Positions 31,773 through 43,100 of a stretch of 64,000 bases of DNA are shown one piece after another (position 1 is the stretch's first letter; each line of letters starts with the position of its first letter). A model generated the notes under the pieces. The model was not told where the DNA came from and did no database searches. It saw nothing but the letters and a program-made list of their open reading frames with translations. The position numbers and the translations under genes were made by a program. Source of the DNA: Bolinopsis microptera (Eukaryota; Ctenophora; Tentaculata; Lobata; Bolinopsidae); contig NC_087077.1 of the NCBI RefSeq assembly GCF_026151205.1, forward strand, positions 8,175,983 through 8,239,982, in the 5' to 3' direction.

Positions 31773-32896
31773 CTACTTAGTTCACTGCCTTTAGTTAACA
31801 AAACAAATTTTCATCGGTGGAGCTTTCTTGTCATTGGATCAAGATTATTTTAAATTTCAATATTTTTAAAAACATGAACTGTGGATTTTAAGTTTTGGTA
31901 AATGTATTAAATTTTGGTAAATTTATTTTAGCTATAACATATAATTATTTCAAAACCTGTGTGATCAAACTATGTTGTGTCAGTATCACCACTATAGTCA
32001 AGAAGATTGGACGAGCCGATTTAGGCATGGCCGAGATAATGAAAATAATAAAGATCATAAGGAATTGAGAAACGATGTAGGTGTACACTCGATCTTTGCT
32101 TGACTGTTGACATATTTATATACTGAGTACTGATCATCGATATCTGTTGTATCAGACACTATTCCAAATTGTCGAACTCTTATATTTTGTTTCTTGTTTG
32201 TCCATTGTTGCGATCTGTGATTCTTTTTCGACGATGAATCCACGTCCAATTCATTAATCATATTCATACTGAATAATTATTTAGTAATTCTATCGTGAAT
32301 AATCGTGCACGAAAGTGAAAGTTGCAGAGTCGCAGACTAGTCAACGGTCTTGAATAATAATATTTGAAACAAATATTTTACGAGTATCACCCGTTAAGCC
32401 CGACGGTCTTAGTGCTTAGCTACGTCATACGTTAATTTAAAATCTGATCCTTCGCAAAATTAAATAGACCACTCCCATATAATTATGTGTATAGAAGGAG
32501 TATATTTTGCGCGCGCAACACCATCATGCAGTTATGTGTTAATTAATTATGACACGTTTTGTAGGTTTACAACCTACCAGGACAGTACGCGCCGAGTTGG
32601 ACGTGACTCGTCGACGGTCCTGTATTTGGGACAGATATTTTACGAGTATCACCCGTTAAGAAGGTTCTATATATTTTACTTTTGGAGATATACCCCAGCC
32701 GGTAAGGTTTGCTGGGTTCAGTTATTAACGAATTTATACCTATTTTTTCATTTTTAGACCTCTTAATCAAAGCCAATCTCTCCCAACTAAATTAAATTAG
32801 GTTCGGTAGTTGAGTATGATTGGAAGGTTCTGACAAATTTTCAGCATGATTCATGTTCAGGAACCGAAGATATAATATAAAATAATTCGACAAAAA
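31773..32896. other. intergenic stretch
   Basis: No gene is supported. The block CGACGGTC..ATATTTTACGAGTATCACCCGTTAAG occurs twice, at about 32343-32398 and 32612-32660. A 90-codon frame at 32485-32757 lacks any recognisable domain. Confidence 0.4.
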
Positions 32897-33050
32897 TCAA
32901 CGAATTCCGTCAAATTACGCAACTTTTACACTTAATTTTGCTCCAAAAATCGCGCACCATCAAATATGGGCCATATTTGATGGTGCGCGGCTTTTGGAGC
33001 AAAATTATGAATTAGGTGTAAAAGTCGCGTAATTTGACGAAATTCGTTAT
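32897..33050. repeat. foldback inverted repeat, about 70-bp arms
   Basis: The arms run from AACGAATTCCGTCAAATTAC to its reverse complement at the far end and meet at CAAATATGG/CCATATTTG with almost no spacer. This is typical of a foldback MITE. Confidence 0.85.
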
Positions 33051-33061
33051 GGCACCTATGA

Positions 33062-33178
33062 TTGACCATTGTTAATGATCTGGCCCGGCGCGCGCTACTT
33101 CGTAGCTCTTGCCATCGGGCCAGAGAAGAAAGCGGCGCGCGCTACTTCGAAGAAATTTAGACGAGTAACATCTGTCAA
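33062..33178. mobile_element. 117-bp GC-rich MITE, 9-bp target duplication
   Basis: TTGACCATTG at the left and ATCTGTCAA at the right, flanked by CACCTATGA at 33053-33061 and 33179-33187. The interior carries GGCGCGCGCTACTTCG words. It is a member of a family with copies at 35130, 35392, 35729 and 54717. Confidence 0.9.
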
Positions 33179-33213
33179 CACCTATGACCTAGGCGAAACT
33201 CACTAATCATTCC

Positions 33214-33452
33214 AAAAGGTATAACAAATATGTTACTGTAAAATTCTCACAGTCTCTAGAAAACAGTGGTACAAAAATTTTGAAAATCCGAGCAAGTTTA
33301 TTTGTATCGTGCACTCCCTACCTAAACAATCGAATTCATGTAGGGGGTGCACGATAAAAATAAATTTGCTAGGATTTTTAAAATTTTTGTACCACTGTTT
33401 TCTAGAGAAGGTGAGAATTTTCACAATACAAAATTTGTTATACCTTTTTGTA
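33214..33452. repeat. foldback inverted repeat, about 110-bp arms
   Basis: AAAAGGTATAACAAAT at the left is mirrored at the right. The arms include CTAGAAAACAGTGGTAC and its complement, closing near 33335. Confidence 0.88.
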
Positions 33453-34479
33453 AAGATCAGTTTGTAGCGGCGCGAAAAGTGGCATGCAACGTGGATGATG
33501 ATTAATCACTCTACACTCGACTGCCACGTGACTTTTTAAACACGTTCTCTTGGTGGCCCTGAATGACTATTCGAAATCATAGCCCTCTAATCTGATGCCA
33601 ACCTTAACCCTAACCCAATCCCTAACAAAAGCATATGCTGAAACCCTAACCCTAACGAGAAATTCGACCAACTTCCTTATACGGTCATATCACGTGATCA
33701 AGACAGTTTTTCGCAAATATCTCGGCAGGGGAGCATTTTAACCCTATGTCATGGGGGGTGATTCGGAATCAGCGGCCGAAAATACATCGATTCAAGCTGG
33801 TTTCAACTGTCGGGGGCCCTTTTAGAATAATCTCGAAGATCGACTGTAGAGTGATTTAGCACGCTCGATGCAACGTATTAAACTGGAATTAAACTGAAAT
33901 TAAACTTGAAATTACCAAGGAGACCACTAACGAACTCGTTTTGGCTATACATCAATTCATAAATAAGTTCAGATATAAAACAAAAGCCGAATAAAAGTAT
34001 AAAAATAGAATCTTAACATTTAACCGCGTTACAATATCACGAAGTGGAAATAAAATCAAATATAATAATTTAAATGCTAATAAAAAAATCTAGATGTGTG
34101 CATAAAAGCAAGTCCCAGGAGATAGGGTAGACTTAAAAACTACATAAGTTGATGGGACGGTGAAGGAGATGAGTAGGGGACGTGAAGCGAGGATTAGGAC
34201 TTATTCTTAGGATTTCTTAGGTTTGAAACGTATGTCAAAGCTGTAACATAATGTTTAATGGTTGGATATGCTTTAAACTTTTCGGACACTTTCCTTGTAA
34301 GTCTATGAGTAAGCTTGCCAATTTTTGTTGCAATTGGAGGTTGGGAATGATACTCAATTAATATCTATTTGTTTAAAGAAAATTGTGCTGGCCGAAATTA
34401 GCAGTAAAAAACCATCCTACAGTTGGCACGCGCCGCGCGGCTCACTGTCGATGGCGCACTACCTACGTAGACAAATGTC
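33453..34479. other. intergenic stretch with diverged MITE core
   Basis: No gene is supported. 33530-33790 is a diverged relative of the interior of the elements at 23820 and 27244: it shares CCCTAACCCTAAC words, TCACGTGA and GTGATTCGGAATCAGCG. Confidence 0.55.
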
Positions 34480-34647
34480 TTGATTGACGATGTCAAGCCA
34501 TCGAGATCGTTGCTCTGCGAAGCTTGCTCTATAACCAGATCCCTCTCGCTTGCAGTATCGCGCGACCACCGAAGGCTATGAGAACTGCGAAGCAGAGCAA
34601 CGATTTAATTGACGATGTAAATTCATTGCAGCTTAGCGCGGCACAGT

Positions 34648-34733
34648 ATTACCTGGGGACCTCAGGCTATTATGTTTATAAACATTACCTGGAATAGAGA
34701 TTCGGCGGAATGACAGGCTGAGCGCGGCCCAGT
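34648..34733. mobile_element. second copy of the TTACCTGGG MITE
   Basis: Similar to 12221-12291, including GAGATTCGGCGGAATGACA and GCGCGGCCCAGTAA. It is slightly longer, with an added ATGTTTATAAACAT palindrome. Its flanks match only partly (GGCAC). Confidence 0.65.
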
Positions 34734-35129
34734 AAGGCACGAAAGTGCATTTCGCCGATCTAGCGATGGAGAAGCCTCATTGAGTGCGCGGCGCGGAACA
34801 GTAACGCATCGCGCTACAAAGCAATGATCAACGATACGAAGCAAAAATGCGAAGCAAAAATTCGAAGCAAGAATGCTAGTTTGCGCGGCACGTCGAAGCG
34901 GCGAAGTCCTCCAAACAATTGTTTATGTGAAAATGACACGCATATGGCATAGCAACCAGTGTTACTCGTCAAATCTTCTTTTGACATGAAGTCTAGTAGG
35001 GTGCGCCGCTTTCTTTCCGAAATAGCCTGAGGTAAGTGCTACAAAGTAGCGCGCGCCGGGCTAGTCCATTAACAACGGACAAAATTTACTTTAATTCATT
35101 AATATCATGAATATAGCATATTAGTATTT

Positions 35130-35206
35130 TGACCATTGGTATATTGGTCTGGCCGGGCCGGGGCGCGCTACTTCGAAGAAATTTAGACGAGTAACATCCG
35201 TCAAAC
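35130..35206. mobile_element. short copy of the GC-rich 9-bp-duplication MITE family
   Basis: TGACCATTGG to CCGTCAAAC, with TAGTATTT at 35122-35129 and 35207-35214. Internally deleted relative to the other copies. Confidence 0.7.
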
Positions 35207-35391
35207 TAGTATTTAGTCATCCGAGCGGATCAATCATCAATATCAAATATTGGAGGATTTCGCCGCTTCGATGCGCCGCGCAAACTAGCATTCTTGCTTC
35301 GCATCGAAAAGCAACGATCTGGAAAGGTTGACATCGTCAATCAATCATCAATATAAATGTTATTTTTAGGAAAAAAGCTTAATGAATTACC

Positions 35392-35512
35392 TTGACGGAT
35401 GTTACTTGTCTAAATTTCTTCGAAGTAGCGCGCGCCGCTTTTTTCTCGAAATGGCCCGATGGCAAGTGCTACGAAGTAGCGCGCGCCGGGCCAGATCATT
35501 AACAATGGTCAG
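35392..35512. mobile_element. 121-bp GC-rich MITE, 9-bp target duplication
   Basis: TTGACGGATG to CAATGGTCAG, flanked by TGAATTACC at 35383-35391 and 35513-35521. Confidence 0.9.
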
Positions 35513-35728
35513 TGAATTACCGAGTGATAAGATTTAGCAAGTCAAAACAAATAAAATTATGATATCAGCTGATAAACTCGTGGCTGGTTATTTAATAGTT
35601 TGACACTGGATGGTAAAAAGTAAATACTTATATTAGTCATGCAAACAGATGTTACTTTACATTTACGGAGGAGATTACCAAACACGGTACTTTTGTCACA
35701 CTTTTTACCTGCACAACTCCCTTAACTT

Positions 35729-35839
35729 TGACGGATGTTACTCGTCTAAATTTCTTCGAAGTAGCGCGCGCCGCTTTCTTCTCGAAATGTTAGTGCTACG
35801 AAGTAGCGCGCGCCGGGCCAGATCATTAACAATGGTCAA
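35729..35839. mobile_element. 111-bp GC-rich MITE, 9-bp target duplication
   Basis: TGACGGATGT to AATGGTCAA, flanked by CCTTAACTT at 35720-35728 and 35840-35848. Slightly internally deleted. Confidence 0.9.
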
Positions 35840-35929
35840 CCTTAACTTAGCAAAATTACTGGCTTATCTTGCTTTAATGAACACATAGAATCACTGTTTG
35901 TATCTATCACTAGCGTAGCTGGCAAGACC

Positions 35930-38200
35930 CAATTGTTTTAAGGGTTACCTACCGTCCCCCAAACGCATCACTTGAACTTTTTAACAAAGCATATGAACGT
36001 ATTCTCTCAAAACTGAATTGTGAATGGCAAAAAAGTATATATTCTTGGTGATTTCAATGTCATCATTTTGAACGACCAATCTCCATTGTCCATCAGACGA
36101 CAAATTCCAAGTTATAATATTCAATAACGGCTTCACACCAATCATATCAGTACCAACTCATCAAATGCCTGGCTTGTATTGACAATATCCATACCAATGT
36201 AGTAGACCAATCCCTTTATATCTCGGGTGTCATATCTGATAAGATCTTCCACCGTCACCCTATATTTACTGTATTCTGTGTAAAATTATCTTTATCCCGG
36301 TTGTTGCGACAAGTAAAAATGCTCTTATTAGGGAAAGGAGATTATTCGACGTTTCAATGTAACTACATCTATATTTACTCTTGTAAAACAATTCATAAAA
36401 TATAATGCCCATTTGGTGTATGACTTTTTGTCCTTGGCTGCTAGTTTGGTTTTGGAAGGACAGGTAACTAATGGGGCAAGGAGGATTAAACAGGATTAAA
36501 CAGGATTAAACATGAAATTACCAGAGAGAACACTAACGGACTCGTCTTGGCTATACAAGAATGAATAATTGAATAAATAAATAAGTAAAATTATCAAAAC
36601 TGAATCATTTAAAAATAGTAAAATTTAACCGTTTAACCTGGAAGCTTTTGCACACACCGAAACGCTAGTTCAGTTAAGTTTAGGGCTCATATTAGGATCA
36701 GAAGAAAATTGTTAGTAGACATTAGGGTTCTGTTACTATGGGTTGCAGTCTTGTTGTGACAGAAAGTTTACACTATATAGTATGCTTAAGTTTATATTGT
36801 GTAGTTTGATGATATAAATGCAACTTCGAGATGGATATTAGAGAGCTGGTGAAAAATTATGGCCTTTGTATCAATGGTTATAATAAGCTATAAATATCTT
36901 AAACTATACAGTGCTAATTAAAACCACACACTACTACTATAGTAATGCTAACCTAGAGAAGCTCTATCTTGAAATAAATAACGATATCGATAGGTTCCAC
37001 CACAGCTGTGACACTCCTAAACCACTAAACGTAACAGCCTAACCAACCATTGGATTACCCAGGGCCTAAATTGGGTTGTATTTCGAATGGAAGAAGACTT
37101 GTACATTAAAACTACCTAACTTGAGAAGTTATTAATGAACTCTGTGGTAAAACTATGTCTAGATGTAAGGACGATTTAGTCATAGATGGTCAGAGAGTCA
37201 CTTGCAGACGAATAATTGCTTAAAAATGTTGTGAATATTTTGCAAATAATCTTAATAAAAATGTACTGTTGAACAATAGTGTTTCTCTGGAACCAGTGGA
37301 ATCATTTGCTCAGTTCATGTCTAATTCAGTATCTGACTCCATATACCTGGAAGAAACTTACAATGAAGGCAAGATTATCGAGGTGATCAGAGATTTTCAA
37401 AATGGCAAGGCAAGTAACATACCGTACCTATAATTGTTGTGAAAAAATCGGCAAAGCTCATTGCTGGTACCTTTGCTAGTTTTTACATGAAATGTAATCT
37501 ACTCCATATCAACATGTCCAAATGTTGCTACATCCATTTCAAGCCTGTCTCTGAATATGATGAGACTTGTGCACAGACCAGACCATTTGCTAACCTGCTC
37601 TAGTATTATTTAAAATTCAAAAAAAGTGCACTCGTATTCTATAAATTGGTGATCAAGAGGCGTACAGTAATAAGTTCAAAACATGTGCTAGAACCCGCCC
37701 AATTGGATCCCAAAAACTTGGAGCCGACTTCTATAAACGAGAATCAAGTAAACCCCTCCTCTGCAGAAACAAAATACTCTGCGTGCATAATTTGTATAAG
37801 TACCACACACTGTCTACTTGAAATGTTTAAAATAATCAAACTTCACAATACCGATGTACAACTTATTTCAAAAGTCACCCTGACGTGATAACTACTTTAT
37901 TACCTCCTCCGCAACCAATTTGTTTGTTACATATAAAACCTCGAGTATGTGGAATAAACTCCTTAAACCTTCTAGTAATATTGACTTCTCGTCCCCAATT
38001 GCACTTGTTAAAAGTCGCATTAAGAATATGCTACTCAATGCTCAACAATCTGGAAACACTGATGAATGGTCAGAACTCAACTTCGATGCAAATGACATGT
38101 GCTTATTTAAGAACACACAAACTAGTTCATATAGATTACATACTACACACACAACACAACACACACAATACACACCACAGTCAAATATATAACCTATATA
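35930..38200 (+). pseudogene. degenerate CR1/L2-like LINE (endonuclease and reverse-transcriptase remnants)
   Basis: Reading across frames, 36040-36060 encodes an APE-endonuclease motif ILGDFNV. 36150-36260 resembles the CIDNIHTN..SDK part that follows it. 37380-37430 resembles an RT entry region (FQNGKAS). 37900-38190 resembles the C-terminal MWNKLL..LVKSRIKNML tail of these polyproteins. Many stops and an internal deletion show it is dead. Strand is plus. Confidence 0.6.
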
Positions 38201-38974
38201 TTCACGCATATAACACAGAACACTGATCAGCTCAACCGCTTTACACTAGTGTCTGGACCGACTTGTCTGGAGTGTGTTTCTGGAATGTGGGACGGACTCA
38301 CAAATATATTGTGTAAACATAGCGCGCGAAACTTATACTTTGTACCACTTTATCATTTCATTATCCAGCGTGATTTACCGCACCAGGCCAATGGTGTCGC
38401 TGCGCTACATCTGAGAATAATCGGGTAACTGGCAAAAGTCCCGCACAAATTGGGACGTCCGCGGAGTTTCTCGATGTAATCCGATTTATATGACCCTAAA
38501 TAACACTAATTACTCGGGAACACTTTTTCACAAGTGGGGCATTTCTCGGAATCACGCCCTTTTTGACCGCACCCATATTGCGACCCCCACTATAAATTAT
38601 CTTGGCTTCCGATTGAGATACAGACCTCAATTATGAACCAAAATGTGCCTAAGATGCATGTTTATATTAGTGCTATGAAGATACTTTTAAAGGCCTAAGA
38701 GACTTAGTTTTTGAGAAATCGCCAAAAATCCGATTTTTCTATATTAGCGTTCTCGTGAGTAACAATTATTACACTTATTTCAAGATATGTCAGCTTCTGA
38801 TTGGAGCTAAGCGCTCATCTTGGGCATTAAAACGGTCAGAATCATCAGATTGAGTGGGGTAGAGCATAGTTTTAAAGTCTTCAGACTTCAGGTTGTTGAG
38901 TTATTAGGTCAGATGCCATTTTTACACTCTTGCGAGTAGCAATTGATGCACTTATTTCAGGATATGTCAGCTCT
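38201..38974. other. intergenic stretch
   Basis: No gene is supported. Two similar segments containing CACTTATTTCA.GATATGTCAGCT lie at about 38755-38795 and 38933-38972. Confidence 0.4.
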
Positions 38975-39862
38975 ACATCCATAAAAAACTGCATTCCATG
39001 ACTGGTGCAATCTGTAGAATTCGGCACTCGATACCTGCTGAACCATATTTGAAAATATATAATGCTCTCTTTGAATCAAATCTCAGTTATTTTAAGTGTT
39101 TGGGGCGTTGTCATCAAAGAACGGTCAAATGATAGTCTTTTTATCACACAGAAGAACTGTATAAGGATCCTTCTTGGTGATAAACAATCAATATGTGCAT
39201 GAACTAGACCATATGGCATGCCAAAATTAGGCCATAAACACTTTGAAAAGGAGCATACAAAACCCATTTTTAATAGACTAAAGATTCTAACGGTTCAAAA
39301 CTTGTTCAAATACCACTGCATTTCAGAATTCTCTCGCCATCTTAGGAGGGTGCAGAATCGTCGTTTAAATGTGGGACAATTTTGAAAAACTTAACTGAGG
39401 TACTAGCAAAACTGCGTGTTTTGCTCTAGAAACACACTTCTTTAGAGATTTTACCGACGTATCCTCTGAAATCACCTAATTTGTTCAATTTTAGGGAGGG
39501 GCGCTAAAAGGGGAGGGGGCGCCAACAGGGGGGGGGGGGCGCATTTTCGGTGGGGGGCCAACAGGCAACGTTACGCCACTGTTATCAGTTGTGAGGCCAT
39601 CAACATTTCAAACCGTACAACGAGTCTAACGGCTATTCTTTTATAAATAAATCAAATACCTTTTTGTTTAATGCAGCCAAGCTTTGGAACACTGTTCATA
39701 AACAAATTCTCACTTCAAGCAATTGCCTAGAAACTTCCATTAACTTGATAAAATTGAGAACCAAAGCACTATTAATACCTTTACAGGCAGCTGACTTAAA
39801 AGATACTTATTACTTGGAAGTTGGACTCCTAACAACTTTAAATTGCAGTAATCTAATCTAAT
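38975..39862 (+). pseudogene. CR1/L2-like LINE, 3' end of reverse transcriptase ORF
   Basis: Frames encode KKLHSMTGAICRIRH, LFESNLSYFK, EKEHTKPIFNRLKILTVQNL and then FLFNAAKLWNTVHKQ, all familiar from the C-terminal part of CR1/L2-like ORF2. Stops and frameshifts are frequent. A G-rich insertion at 39487-39588 splits it. It is distinct from the copy at 35930-38200. Confidence 0.65.
39487..39588. mobile_element. fragment of a CAGTGGCGTAACG-ended hAT-type element
   Basis: Ends in CGTTACGCCACTG, the inverse of the terminus at 23820, with G-rich GGGGGCGCC words. The other terminus is missing. It is inserted in the LINE fragment. Confidence 0.6.
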
Positions 39863-40183
39863 TGCAGCAGCACACACTTACTATTACTATCATGATTGTA
39901 CTATAGGCTGAAAAGCTCTCAGATCGATTTTGGGCGTTTTAAACCACTTGATATAAATTATGATGTTTTAATTATTAAATATCTTAATTTACAAATCTTT
40001 TTTCCAGATCGAATTATTAATATAAATTTATAATTTATTCGATAGTTTAGTTTATTTATTTATATCATGTATAGTTGCATAAAATATATTTTTGTTTGCT
40101 TTAATTGATACTAAAAAAATTGTTGTTTTCTTGAAATTGATGTTTTCTAGTCTATTTCACATATCTGTCATCGTTAGCACAAC
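39863..40183 (+). other. upstream region of the threonine dehydratase gene
   Basis: AT-rich sequence with no clear motif. It presumably contains the promoter and 5' UTR. Confidence 0.35.
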
Positions 40184-43100
40184 ATGAGTAATTCTGAAGC
40201 TCCTGTGGGTTCCAAGAGAAAATCTCGTGTCTCTGATAAAGATACACCTTCGACTAATCATGTCAAGAGACACCCAGTTCCAGTTAAGGAACCTGTTATG
40301 GCTGAGTTAGCTCCAGAATGTGCAGCTGGTATTATAGTCAAATTCAGAGATGTGACTGCTGCTGCTTACAGAACCAAATCTGGGATCCAAAAAACCCCTC
40401 TAGTTGTCAGTGTTTAATTAATAACTGATTATACATAGTTTATGGTAATTTTCTTGTAAAGTGGAAATCAATAGCGATTTCTTTGATGAGTTGATGGGAT
40501 TGATAAAAGATATGCTTCTTATTTGTTACATTATGACCCTATATTTCAGAAATCTGAGGCTTTAAGCGCCATCTTGGGATGCGAGCTGTACTTAAAAAAA
40601 GAATATGAGCTGAGGACAGGCAGTTTCAAAGAGCGAGGAGCCCGTAATGCCCTATTAAAACTCACAGATGAGGAACGAAAGAAGGGCGTTATTGCAGCAT
40701 CAGCTGGTAATCATGCTCTGGCTCTAGCTTATCATGGTGGACTCCTGGACGTCACTGTATGTTGCAAATAGGCTCTTATATTTGTATTATGATTCATATT
40801 CACCTTTTTACACAATGTCTGCTTGTCCACTTACAGTTACAGCTCTTATAATGCCTCGTTATTATTTAGGTGACGGTGGTTATGCCTGTGGTTGCTCCGA
40901 TTATGAAGATTTCACAGTGCCAAGAGATGAAGGCCAATGTTATTGTTCATGGTGCAAGTATTGCTGAGGTGCGACTTTTCATTATAATACATCAGATGTA
41001 ATTTTTTGTGTTTTTACTAGAACCATCGTTCTAAAATCAAAAATATATGTTCAAATGCATATTAACAATTAATGATGAAATTTTGTTGGTCTGCATTATT
41101 ACTTTCATTTCAGGCCAAGGATCACGCTATGACTATAGTAGAGAAAAGCGGTCAAATCTACATAAATGGGTTTGCTTTGCTCAAAATGATTTCCTTCAAT
41201 AGTGTTATAATTATAATATAATTGTTATGTAGGTAAGACATTACTGCCGGTTGTTTAAAGAGAGTTTAAATGATGAAATTTTAATATTTAAATTAGTTAT
41301 AAGATCAGTTTGTCCTTGAAAATGTGTCGTACTATAAGCATGAGTATAAGTCTTTGAAACTCTGCGGAAGAAGGCCAGTGTGACAGACCATATCAGATAA
41401 TCAAATCAATTTCCCTTATATCACGTGCTGACTGATGGAACATACGCATTGTACGCTCCCTGATTCTTATCGTTTCCTGTCGTTATTAGATTAATAGATA
41501 AGAATATTTCATGCTTTGAACCAATAAGGCAAGGTTCAAAAATCACAAACTGAGTTTAAATCAAAACTGTTGGTACTCGGGAGATTCTTGAATTACAGCT
41601 TGTTAAATATTACAGTGACACGACACCTAGATGGCTCGATAAATATTTCAAATATTTCAAAACTTCAAGAACTACTTTTGATAAGTTTTGATTACATGGC
41701 TTACTGAGTTATTAAATCAATAATTTCCTGGGAGTTACCACTTTGCAAAATTTGACAGAGTTACAGGTACTAACTAAATACTGATATTAACTAAATGTTA
41801 CAGGTACGACCACCCCGACATTATATCAGGACAAGGAACCATAGGTCTGGAGATTTGCAGTCAGGTGGAGGATGTGGACGCTATTATAGTCCCAGTGGGG
41901 GGAGGGGGTCTTATTGCTGGAGTTGCTGTGGCTGCTAAAAACATGAACCCTGACGTTAAGATCATCGTGAGTCTGTAAACCAGCGCTTTTATTTTCACTT
42001 CTAATCATTTTCATTAACACACCTCTATAATGTAGATTTGATTTGCGTTCCCTGTAGTCTATACTGTTTATAATTGTAGATATAATTGCTAAAGCATTTT
42101 AACGATTATTTGAATTTGTATTATATTTTTTAACAGGGTGTTGAGGCGGTCAGATGTAAGAGTTTCACAGAAGCACTGAAAGCAGGAAAGCCAGTGCGCG
42201 CAGCAACTCACGTCTCGTTAGCTGACGGTCTGGCTGTGCCCACTGTGGGTCTCAACGCGTTCGTCACCGCACAGCCTCTAGTCGACAAAGTAGTTACAGT
42301 TAGGTGTGTAGTGTACCACTTTACTACTTTAGTCATATAATACTGATTCATAGCATCATCCTTCCAGTGGCATGATGAAGGGCCCCGCTGTGGGGGAGGG
42401 GGTTGTAGGTCAGTTTGTAAGTTTGGAGCTGTTGCAAGAATATTCAAATTTACAGCAATAAATGTATTTAACACTTTGCAATAGTTTTTGGTAAAACTTT
42501 GGTAAGTAAGTAAATGAACTTCTTACGTTTCTTAGGCCTAATAAAGCATAAGTATGACAAAATGAATTCGCCACTTTTTGAGGGTTCTAAGAATAGTTTA
42601 TCTATCCTTCCGAAATATCCACCCAATTACCGAGCAGATAGTTACCAGTTACCTAGATCTAGCTGCTAATAGTGTAATGGCGGATATGATGACTTAGCTC
42701 TGCTTCTAATGTACAGTGTACACTAGATATACATATTGTACTGTGTACATGCTCAACCCATACCCAGGTTACTGTATCCTACTGTAATATCATGTGCGCA
42801 TTGTTGGATTGTGTCTAAATTCTAATACAGTCTACTGTTTCCATTTATAGCTAATGAACGACAGACAGTACTAAAATATTGGCAGAGTTCATCCAACAAT
42901 GTGTGACGAACGGATTTGACGGAATGTTAATTGTTTAGAATATAATATACTAAATGCTTCTAATGTACACGCGTCACGATTCACGAATGTAATGTATTGG
43001 AATAGTTCCCAGCATACTATGGCTATTATAGCATGCACATTCTTCTTCTTTTCATGCAAATTGCACAGCCACATTATTTACTTTAAGCATGTTTTATACA

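Larger units (their letters stand above)
34480..35344. mobile_element. 865-bp composite element with TTGATTGACGATGTCAA ends
   Basis: The left and right termini are inverse copies of TTGATTGACGATGTCAA, with further matching around AGATCGTTGCT. Inside lie a TTACCTGGG element (about 34648-34733), an internal inverted pair (34855-34913 and 35249-35312) and GC-rich MITE copies. No target duplication was found. Confidence 0.6.
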